From NCBI GenBank assembly GCA_964058805.1, contig CAXKVV010001366.1, forward strand, positions 1-23,991: a DNA stretch of 23,991 nt, in the 5' to 3' direction. Below, one piece after another: positions 9,765-21,000 of this stretch (its first letter is position 1; the number at the start of each line of letters is the position of its first letter). The position numbers and the translations under genes were made by a program. The DNA comes from Schoenoplectus triqueter (lineage: Eukaryota; Streptophyta; Magnoliopsida; Poales; Cyperaceae). Under the pieces are notes generated by a model, which worked only from the letters and a program-made list of their open reading frames with translations, searched no databases and was not told where the DNA came from.

Positions 9765-10888
9765 TTTGATTTATATTTGCTTATTAGAGATTATCTCATT
9801 CAATGGTTGTGATTTATTGTGTTGAGTAATATTTATAAATCTTGATTGATTGTTGATGAATAGCTAGGGTAGGTCCCAAGCAAAGTCAAGCTTCAAGTTT
9901 GACCGTTTAATACTTGTATGATTTATCAATGTAATTCTAAGTACTTAAGTAGATCTAAGATCTGAGATGGTAGATCAAATTATGTCCGAAAAGTTGAATT
10001 TCGTTCAGATCGAAAAATCGAACGTGCTTATAGAAAATCAACATACAACATAAGTGATTTAAGTCAACAAGTGAAAGTTGAGATTTATGTAAATTTTAAA
10101 ACCCAAATTTATCACTAACTAAACAAACAAACCAATAAATTAATATTAAGACTTGCTATTTATGTAATGTTCATTTAGAATTTGCACAATCAATGAAGGA
10201 GTAACCCTTAATTTGCATTTATAACTTGTATGTGTTTCATACAGACCATTATGAGAGTACACAGACTGTATGGATTAGATTCAAGTAAAAACTGATATAA
10301 CCCCAAGAATGCTTGTTTTAATCAATATCAAAAACCAACAAAAATATTTTGTTTACCTAGGAATACGTTGTTGTTTGATTCAAGTTGCTGGCCTATTTAT
10401 GTTAGGATCGGGTTGTTGAGCGATGTTTGAATTCCCACATTTGCATATCCAACTAGAAAAGATTTAAATGGCATGGTTAAAGCTACTTCAATTGCACAAA
10501 TTGTAAATACTTTGTTTTAAGCTGAACCTAACCCACGATTTATGATATTACATCCGACTGAAAAGCCAGAATATCACAACCACACATTCTTAAAGTTGGT
10601 ACTGTATAATGTACAACAAATTGGAGCATTTGCTGCCCATAAACATGTAAATAGTTATTTGAATGAGTATAACTGTCACATTTTGAAGAAGTTATCTACA
10701 ATTCATTACATAGAGAATAATGATGACAAATAGAACAATTTGTCAGTACTGCAGCCGTTTCGGAATGGCCAACCAGGCAATTGATCAGTTTAGCAACAGC
10801 CGCACAATATGCAAACAAATCATTTAATTTTCAAATTCAAAACTAATCCGGTGCAACACTTTTATGCTTAGCTGGCTGACAGGACGGA
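9765..10888. other. Intergenic, no gene recognised
   Basis: AT-rich low-copy sequence downstream of the importin gene. I see no gene, RNA or element end that I can support. The 63-codon frame at 10542-10733 (plus) has no recognisable feature. Confidence 0.4.
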
Positions 10889-10996
10889 AATAAATAACAA
10901 AAACATAAGGACTTGACTATCGGATAATATAATTGCATTTCTAATAAATAGCAAAAATATACGGACTTGACTAACGAATCATATAATTGCATTTCT
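10889..10996. repeat. 54-bp tandem duplication in the importin 3' flank
   Basis: Unit 1 is 10889-10942 and unit 2 is 10943-10996. They align without gaps with about six differences. Each contains GGACTTGACTA and ends CATATAATTGCATTTCT or close to it. It lies about 250-350 bp past the stop codon and may fall inside or just beyond the 3' UTR. Confidence 0.9.
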
Positions 10997-11245
10997 ATAC
11001 AACAAGTATGATAATGCACACCGGAGCCGCAAGAACAATGCTAATCAACAATGCCCAAGAAAAAGAACCAAACAGGAAAAAAAAAGACAAATCAATACAA
11101 CAACACGCTCAATAGCAGGACCACTCATAAGCCAAAAAATTCCCAAAGGAATAAACAAACAAATAATGACAGCCCTAACCTCATAAATCAAACCGAAAAA
11201 ATGTGACCTATAGCAAAATTTCAGCTGTAGCAAAAGCAACATGTA
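10997..11245 (-). other. Probable 3' UTR of the importin gene
   Basis: This is the sequence immediately downstream of the stop on the minus strand. It is U-rich in the transcript sense and carries a 65-codon hydrophobic open frame (11242-11045) that starts four bases after the stop codon. I could not assign a clear AATAAA-type signal or cleavage site, so the 3' limit is uncertain and may extend into the duplicated segment at 10889-10996. Confidence 0.5.
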
Positions 11246-11446
11246 TCACCTTTTACTTGCAAAGGCAGCCAATGCACTAGCATGCGATGATGGAAGTGCA
11301 GCCAATATAGGCTGCATTTGCTGGCCATAAACAGATACCAAGTGAGTGACTGCTGACCCAATTAGGTATTTAACATTATCTGGTTCATCTGGTGATACCA
11401 CAACTTGTGCAAAGATATGAACCACATCAGGTACTAGTGGAAGGAC
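11246..11446 (-). CDS. IMB4: Importin exon 21: C-terminus and stop
   Basis: The last exon encodes residues 983-1048, starting VLPLVPDVVHIFAQVVVSP and ending ASALAAFASKR followed by TGA. The AAFAS-K/T-R ending is typical of plant IMB4 proteins as I know them. This supports a complete C-terminus. Confidence 0.95.
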   Translation of the reverse strand, partial: VLPLVPDVVHIFAQVVVSPDEPDNVKYLIGSAVTHLVSVYGQQMQPILAALPSSHASALAAFASKR

Positions 11447-14400
11447 CTGTGAGAAAAGAAAATTCAGTGTTAAGTGCTTGGATAAAAGAAGCAATGCAGT
11501 AAATAATTGATCCAGTGTTGATCCGACCTGATATACACCATATAAATACAATAAGTATAAGAGATGAAGACATACCTGGGGATTGGAAGAGAGAAGAAGG
11601 TTACAAATGCAGCCATAAACTGACATTGACTCTTCCAGATCTTCTTTAAGTGGCAATGATTTCAGAAATACTGGCAATACCTGCATAACATAAGAATATC
11701 AATTGATAAAGTAGTCATTTCACAACAAAGGATTAGAAACTAGAAACCCATTAGAAATTCTTTGTAAGTATTCATTTCACCCATATATCAAGAACAGGTT
11801 CATTGGAATATAGATACCAGTATTAATATTTTACAACATACTTTAAAGAACAAATGTCAACTCAAGGGTAGTAATATCATATACAGGTGCCAGAAACAAA
11901 TGATGAAAAATAAGGCTAAATGAGAAACACAGGAAAAAAGACCTGGGTTAGAGGAACAGCTTGGGGCTGGATCATTATCATCCTAGCCACAGCACCTGCA
12001 GCATTGTCCCTCACTGCATTATCAGACTCTGAATCGCCAAACAATGGATAAAGTGCACGAAGCACGTCATCATAGTATCTACAAGTCATTTTCGAGCAGA
12101 AAATTTTCCATTACTTGATGTTAATTTTCTTTAGACAACAAAATACTTAATTTCTATGATTCTATCAGATAAAATGTTGCATCCCTATGAGAAGCCTTCA
12201 AAACAAGGAACATTCAGATGTTCTCTACTTTAACCTTTCGTTTAAACTTTAAACCAAAGGAATATTGATTTGGTCAAAAGTTGCAACATTGGTCTAATAT
12301 TTTGAAATAATAGAAGGCTTAGCAGCAATGTATAAAGCAGACACTCAGCATCAGTTCAGTTTAAATCTTTTTGGAATAATGCAGATATTATTTTAGCAGC
12401 TCACAGTTATGTCATATAACACCTCTACAATGTTTTTGTCCAAAATATGACCAGACATATTAAACTACAATATCATATGAGCAACAATACCTTAATGCAG
12501 TTGTGCCTCCATTTTTGCAAAGCTCACCAGCACAAAAGGCTGCATTTCTCCTATTGGTTGGATCAGACGATGCCAGTTCTTTCAATACCAAAGGCATTAT
12601 CCTCTGAAACAACTATAAAAATTAGGATCCAAAACTTCCAAACAAAAATACCACAAAAGACGTGCATATGAACATCCAAAACAATGGGAATAACTCACAT
12701 CAACATAGGAAGAGATAGGAGGTCCCATTTCTTGAGCTACCTCCGCAAGACATGCAATGACCATGGTACGATCTTGGTGTGGACGTGAACCTTTCTACAT
12801 AACAAAAAAAATGCAAGAATTTAATAAGGTACAAATTGGGTATGAGCTTATTTTCACACTTGCAGAATATAAATCGGTCATAACAAATTTATTTGCATTT
12901 CAAAATAAATTGGCATGAAATTTGCAGACAGACAAAGCACTTGGCCACAAACACAGAATTTCCAGATTATCAAATATTGAAGGCAAGAGGACAGGACCTC
13001 AATGTAAAAGAGATGAAAAGCACATTCAATTCTGGGCACCGCTGATAAGATTATAGTTGTTAAAGCGAACTATTTTTTTGTTATTAAAATACTATAAGAA
13101 AGAACAACAATAAAAATGTTATTAGTCAAATTCTTACAAGAAAACCTCTGAGTAGTTGAGGATTTATTCAGATATGAAAGAAATTATTTATAGTGTTCAC
13201 TACTCACAGCAAATTTCATCAAAGGCTCAAAAAAGGTCCTTAAGATTGGATCAAAATAAGGCCCCATGACTTTCGCAAATGCAGGTAGAAGATCCGAAAC
13301 TGCATCCATCAGCACCTCATCATGGTTGACATCATCATCTTCCTCATCGTCTGACTCCGCCTGCTGACATGACGACTCCTCCCGCAACAAAATTAGCGTT
13401 GCTTCAGCCAGCTTAGGCATGTCTGAATTGCATGTAATTTAGTAAGTTCTTAAATTTCAAATATCAGTTTATAGTAGCATAAAGGTTATTTGCACGATAA
13501 TGCAAAGGTTTTATGCCTAGCTCAAATGTCAAGATCAATAGAGCAATATATAAAAAAAAAAAAAAATAGAACAGGCAAACAAAGGAAAAAAAAGAAGAGA
13601 CTCTCTCTGTTCTTTTATTTTTCTTTTCTTTTTTTTATGTTGGGCTTGGGGGGCTGGGTGCTAATATTGTGATGGTCCAATTATCTCTAATTTGCTGTCA
13701 GATGGAAAATTATTTCTCACATGGCTCTACAGGAGCATAACCACAATCTCTAATTATATCAGCTACACCCATGCAAGCCTGAGCAACAACTTCTTTGTCA
13801 TCATCCTCAGTCATGGTCTTTATGTATATATTCATCACCGTATCTACAGCATTGCAAGCAAAGAAAGGATCAACCATATGGTGAAGGCTAGGAAAAAAAA
13901 TCCCAACAACAAAGATTATATTACTAAAGCTTCAGTCTGTTACTGTTATGTACTAAACTAAGTCTGCGAGTACTGGTTGAAGGTAACCATATGAAACATC
14001 AAGCCTTAAATTAAGGCACAACTAAAAGTAAGAGCAAATTGAGAAATGGAATAATCAATACCTGTGTGGTTCCATAATTATATACAAAGTTAATAGACTG
14101 ATAATGGGTATACTCAAATGAGAAAACTAAAAAATTCATGTTTCGCTGAATACCATGGTTGAATCTTAAGCCGGCCAAAATTGCAAATTTGCAACACATG
14201 ATTGTAAAAAAGCAAAAGCTTACCAAAAACATCTCTTTGCTTTTCTGAGATTTCCTGTATGTAATAAAAATTAAAATTATCTTCAAATGGTAAACTGTTA
14301 AAGTTGAATATGCTTCTATGAAAATCAAACTTACAGTATTTTCAGGAGTAATTGAACGAATTGCACTCAAAATATCTGATTCAAAAAGCATAAAATTAGG

Positions 14401-14543
14401 CAACAATGTGACAAGTAGTGAAATGGTAAAGCAAGTTGATCTCATCAAGATAAATTAGATGCAATATATTTTTTTTGAAAGAAAGTGGTACTCATAGCTA
14501 CCGCCGCTGTTTTACTTAAAGTTATACATTATCCTCATAACAT

Positions 14544-14578
<35 letters not shown>

Positions 14579-14961
14579 GCTAGGGTGCTCCATGGAGCAC
14601 CAAACCTCTTGTACTTCACGTCCGTATCTCGAATTTAAAAGTTCAAATGGCCGATCCAAACCGTTGAACATTATCTTCATATTGAAATATCTTTCGAGAG
14701 CAAATTTTATATATTTTTTTTGCATTTTTTTTGCTATTTTTTAGATGGGTATAAAGTTTGTTGATCTAACGATTTCTGCACTATCCAAAACTAGTGATTT
14801 TGTACCCATCTAAAAAAATTCAAAAAATTATAAAATTTGATCTCAAAAGATGTTTCAATATGAAGATCATGTTCAACAGTTTGGATCGGCAATTTGAACT
14901 TTTAAATTCGAGATACAGACGTGAAGCACAAGAGGTTTGGAGCTCCATGGAGCACCCTAGC

Positions 14962-15007
<46 letters not shown>

Positions 15008-15010
15008 CTT

Positions 15011-15041
<31 letters not shown>

Positions 15042-18000
15042 TAGAATAAATTTCTACATAAAAGCACAAAGGAATACTGATATGTGACTAAAAAATAATA
15101 TTTCGTATGTATGAGAGTTTACTCACGCTTCAAAGAAATAATAGCCTGTAGTCTTACATCCTCATGGAAGTATCCGCTATGTCTTACCATTATCTTCAGT
15201 GCTTCCTCCAGGTATCTATTTATTAATTATGATCGAGGAACATTCTGTTTTAATATTTGATAATTCTCTTCCACTAAACAATTATTGTTAGTAGATAGTA
15301 ATGCAAGTACTCACTAATAATCTCTGAATTTAAGCACCATCAAGCAATGCCCGCCAGCAACTGGCAGGCTATGTAAGGGTTTTCCAGGATTTTAATCTCC
15401 ATCAGAATAATAAAAAAATAAAAATAAAATTGCAGGTGCATCATATAACAAACTTCACTTTTATTATTTGTATTAGTGCTTCATTTGCAGTACTTGAAAT
15501 TTGTCAAGTGTTTTTTCAGATAATTTATGTTAGTATTATCGCACTTCATGCCTGACATTTTAGCAGCAACACCCCACATTATTTGGGTTATCTGCAAGTG
15601 TCATAAAGCAGTAGAAAGAACCTCAGGTTATTCCATAAAAGAAATGACTAATTTGCCCAATCTTCTCACATTACTCAACTATCACATGATGAATATTCTA
15701 GGCCCCAGTCTAAATTTTGATTTTAAAATGAAACACAGGATGCTGCAATTGACCTGAAATAAAAATTCAAATCATGTTGATATTATTACTGGGGAATTCA
15801 TGTACCGATAAGTATGGTATACCAATCTAACTGCCTTGGTTTGTTGCAAGAACCTCGGAAATTACAGGATGCCTCGCAACTACAGTAAAATAAAGGTTGT
15901 TAGTATGTAACTAAATATGCCTTTCATTTTCAGTTCTCTTTTGCTGTGCCTAATCCTAATAGGCTCTATGCAAGTAACATGGATGAATAAACCAATATAG
16001 GGGATACGGTGCAAAGGCACTCTTCGTATGGAGCGCAAACAATCCAAGAGCTTGTGTGGCAGCAGCTTTCTCATCCAAAACTCCGGTTCTGACACTAATA
16101 TTTCTCACTGTGGTCCTATCCTCAGTGTCTTCATCAGATGAAACACCACACAAGCCATTCTCGTCATCATCAGAATCATCTATGTCCACAGCAGAGCCAT
16201 CATCAAGGTTGCATGAAGTAAATGCTAATGGGACAACATGCTGAAGATACTGCAAAACAAAGAACAATAAAATTTTCTGGTTTGTGGATAAAGCAATTAT
16301 GTTTATAAATTCTAAATCTCCCAACTTATACCCTCGATAAAACTGGAGGGATCTTTCTGATATTTTTCTAATTATAATAGCCACTCTGCAATTTTTTAAT
16401 ATTCAAAAGCAAATTGACACTTACTTGTAAACTAAAGCACCATATCACTTAAGAAATTCAAAATCGGACTATTAAGAATTTAAGATATGTTTTTACTGAA
16501 ATTATTTTACCTGTGTAAATCCGTCATCCAAAATTTCAGCAATGTTGCTAAAGAAGCCATGGGTGTATTCCCTCAGCTCACTAAAATCCAATGTAAAACC
16601 CTGGAATGCAAAGACGTAAAATTTGAGGCTCCAAATCCTAAAAAAACATCTATTGTCCACATGCATCAAAGAGTACAGATGCAAAATTGAAGTTACCGAA
16701 AGTGCAGCCTCAATGAAAGGTGGTAAAATGGATTCCATCCTTGTCCTTCCCACCGCCATTGCAACTATTCCTACAAGTTCAGTTGCCCTGGCTCTAGCAA
16801 CCAAGTCAGCATCATTGGTCAACACCATAAAGCACTTCATTAATTCTAGAACCTTCTCTGCATACGGAATGAAAGCTCCTTCAGCCGCAGAGGCCAAGGA
16901 TCCTATTGCAGACTGCATTGGTACAGAAAAGACCACTTAGTCAAGTTTCTCTTTCATGTCTGACTCTACACATCTCAAAACATCTCTTAATAACTACAGA
17001 ACATAGAAATCATACTTGCATGGATGCCACGAAAAGTGTTATACCCTTCATGCTGATGCTCACACAAACTCTTTTATTGATAAATGGAGGGTATTTTTTT
17101 TTCTGATTTCACTTTGTAATATGTGTACCAACTACTTGTCACACTGCCATTTTGCTTTGATTTTGCAGAGTATAATGTCAAAACTAATAGATGTGTTAGA
17201 AACAACATTAAGAAATGCACAGATTACAGTACCAACTATAAACATAAACTAGCCATTATATTATGAAAATTCCATTCAAAAGTATAGCCCAATGGCCACA
17301 TTACTTGGTGTCCCCACTCCCTCCTCTGATGTGGAATTGTTTGAACTTAACCATTTCTTTTTTCTAATGGGTATGCTAATATTTCTTTTTCTATAAATAT
17401 GGCTTTTCTTCAGCCAACTTTGCACAGGTAAGATTTAGAAATGGGATCAATAGAGTAAATAACATCCTGATCACAGGTACAATAGCTCAAAGAAGACAAA
17501 CCATGCAAGTCTCCTGTAGATTACGGGGGCTTGTTTGCAAAGATGTGATCAATCTAGCCATTAATGCTTCCAAATATGGGAGAATCTCTGCACCCATATC
17601 CTCACAAAAAGCAGCCAACGCATAGTATGACTTTTCCTGTGCAAAATAAGTTTTAAGCATTGTCAAATGAACTCGTGAACTACTTCAGAAAGACCCCAAG
17701 GGACTCTTACGAAGACACCAGTTTTGACAAGGAACATACTTAAGTTTTATGAGCCATGACTTCTCCTCAGTTTTGTTTAATTTGTGTGAAGTTACATGTG
17801 TGGGGCAGGATGGGATCAGTTAGTATAGTTAATGTTTTACTAGCTAAATTAAGCCTCATTTCTTTGCTTTTCATTACTGGATTAAAAATCCATTGAGAAA
17901 TTTACTATCATGTTAATATTACTACACTACAATGCCCCAGTGTGACAAGGTGATAACATATTTGCCCATAACCACAAGTTTACAGAAAGGTTAGCAAATT

Positions 18001-21000
18001 TTGAAACAGTTGTTGATAAAAACACAAAATTTCAGTACCTTCACTTCATCTGATGGATCCTCCACGGCATTTAGAATGCATGGAAGTACAGATCCATAAT
18101 GTGACAGTATTTCAGTCTGAAGATGCTCAGCAAACTGACCCAGAGCAAAAGAAGCTGCCCCTCTGACCATCTGTTCCTGATCCTTCAAAGCTTCCATAAC
18201 AATTCTTAAGCAATCCTCAAGCTTACCTGTTAAGAATCCATAATATTAGAAGATTCATGCAGACAACATGCCAATTCCAATCTAGATTCTGAGTTTCAGA
18301 ACCATGATTAGATCTATGTAATCGATTTACATTGTAAATTTCCATAAATATTTTGTGCATGCATGCTGATTTGAAATTTAGTTCTCTGCTTGTGAGAGGC
18401 TATGTCAGCCTTCTTTAGATAATGCAAGATTGGAATTCTGGTCACCAAACTTCCCGTGAAACACCACATTTGTCATAAGACTTTCATTTGCAACACATCA
18501 ATCCTTGAATTTTCAAAAAAAAAAAAGAAAGTAGACTCTCGAATTTTGCATCCTGATATCAAATTGATTCTTGAACTTGGGAACAGAATTCAATTTGGTC
18601 CTTCAAATTCTTTCAGAATAATCAAGTTAGTCTCATAACTCCTCCTCAAGCAGACTAATTAGATCATTTGAGGAAGTCCAAGAAATGACTCCTTTTCAAA
18701 AAGTCTAAGGACCAATTTGGTGCAAACAGAAGTTCAAGAATGAGCATTTTTTTTTAATTTCAGGGGCAAACTAGGACTTCTTTGTTTTGAAGAATCAAGG
18801 ACCAATTTAGCTGATGAAAATTTGGACACCAAATTTATTTTGTTGAATAAGTTCAACGACTACACCTCAATTTCTCTCCGAGACTATGTTTTGAATCAGA
18901 CGTTAATTTCAGATACTACCGATGCTTATGTGAAATAACCACTTAATTTCACCTCTGAACAGCAGTGTAATGCAGGTTTAAATTCTAGGATAAATGCTGA
19001 AATTGAAGTCCTTAATTTATAGGATGAACGTGCTTCTTTTGCTATTTCTTAAATATATCTTGGCTTAAATAAAATCTTCTGATAATTACCTTTCATTATC
19101 TCAGCACAGCCCTCTGATATGACCCCCAGTGCAGTTACAGCTGCCTCACGGAACTTAGGGTTAGGGTTCTGACAGCTCAAAGAGGCAAATTCTGAGATAG
19201 GGCCCAACACTTGTTTAGGCAAATTGATAGCCATAATATCAATGACCTCCGCAGCTGCACGGTCTGCTGCAAGGTCAGCATCTTCATCATCCTCTCCAGT
19301 TGTTGACTCTGTAAGCATGGGGCACATCACTTGAAGGATAGGGACGACTAGTTTGTGCTTTTTTAGGATGGAGGCCTTGTACTTTGCAAGCCATGAGACT
19401 ATTTGGATTGCCTGATATCACAAAAGTTAATGACAGATAGTAACTACATTTGTACTTAGTATAAAGATTTCTTAAGTCATTGTTCCTCTACATCTGAGCA
19501 GTCTTAGATTTCAGCTAATAGGTCATGGATGCAGTTTTCAGATTGATACGGCTCTGAAAGAATAGTAAAATTTGTTTGTAGGTGCCTGCACACTTGTTCA
19601 GGTAGTATGACTAACTGCGGATGATCTTCTATAGAAATTCAATGGGAAAAAACAGAATTTAACAATGTCAAAATATTATCAGTAAAAATAACAGCACATA
19701 TTACATTTTCAATTTCCAGTGTCAACAAGTCATTTAGTATATGTCAGTATAGGAGATGCCCCATAACCCTTTTTTTTATTCCTTTTGAAGTGATGAACAT
19801 AGGCTTCAAGGTCAAAATAAATAAAAGGGAGTTCATGTTGCACCAAAGCAGATGAGGTAATGTACCTGATGACGTATGTTAACATCCAAGTTTGGGCTAG
19901 AACAGACTTCAAGGGAGAATTGCACGATGGATCTGACTGAGTCACCAAGAAGTGGGGCTGGGGACTCTATCAGCTCATCAAATATCTCAAAAGCAATTGA
20001 AGCAACATCATCTTCCCCATTAGCAAGGCATTGCCTCGATACATTCAAAATTGGTAGTATGAACTGCTGAAATATTTTCACCTGTAATTTAATCACTGAT
20101 GGATTACAAACAGGATAAACTGTTTTTAAGAAGTAATAAAAAGGATAACCTAAAAAAAAAAGTAAAATCAACAAGACAATCTAGCAAATTCCTTAAAAAT
20201 AATGTAAAGGTTACTTACATCACTTCCATCATTGATAAACTCTATAAAGGATCCAACAGCCCTGACAAAGAAAGTCAAGGAAGAGATATCATAGATAAAC
20301 ATACAACAAATTGCTAATGTATTTTTCATGTAAAACTTGTGTCAGGAAAGAGCTTTGATACCATCTGATCACAAACACTATTTTAGCTACTGATATGAAT
20401 AACCATAATAAAACAACTGCAATAAAGTAATACAACTTATGGATTATTATCATTCTATTTCATATTTTTCCTCTCTAATCATGTGGTGAGAAGTTCTGTG
20501 GTGCGCGAGAGTAGAATTGTTCTTCAACTTAACTTTTATTTGGACCACCTCCTATTGCTGGCATACTTAATCTAGATGACTAGAAAAATGTTTTAAACAA
20601 AAGAAAAACGCACTTTATGGCAGCAACTCTTACACGGGTGCTGCTCTCATCTTGCAGGCATTTTAAAAGGATTGATTGTAAATCTGCCAGATGGGACTGG
20701 AACGTGGGCCCAATAGTTTCAGTTAGAGAGCTGAACAGGATCAGAGCAACCTAAACACAGGAAACAGAAATTAACAAACATAAATGGATAGATCTACTAT
20801 TGCCTGGGCTCCAGGAATTGTTGTAAGTATCCTGTGTTTACACATTTATTCATTTAGAGTTTTCAAATTCTACATGCCATAGGGAATTGATAGCAGCAAA
20901 CCAATGTATTAATTGACATTGATATGCACCAATATCTGCTGGATGATACTCCCACAAAAGGTCTGGCATGCATTTTGATATTTTGGATGAATTGTTCTCA

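Noticed and set aside
9300..9900. Possible LTR retrotransposon fragment
   Set aside because: The composition is suggestive, but I see no paired LTR, primer-binding site, polypurine tract or gag/pol coding sequence.
14011..14448. Minus-strand 145-codon open frame
   Set aside because: It contains exon 13 in frame but otherwise runs through introns 12, 13 and 14. Splice sites and conservation support only the 41-bp exon.
16056..16244. Plus-strand open frame opposite importin exon 11
   Set aside because: It is the antisense shadow of a coding exon. The minus strand carries the recognised importin sequence.
16623..16940. Plus-strand 105-codon open frame opposite importin exon 9
   Set aside because: Antisense shadow of exon 9 plus intron. 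No family resemblance.
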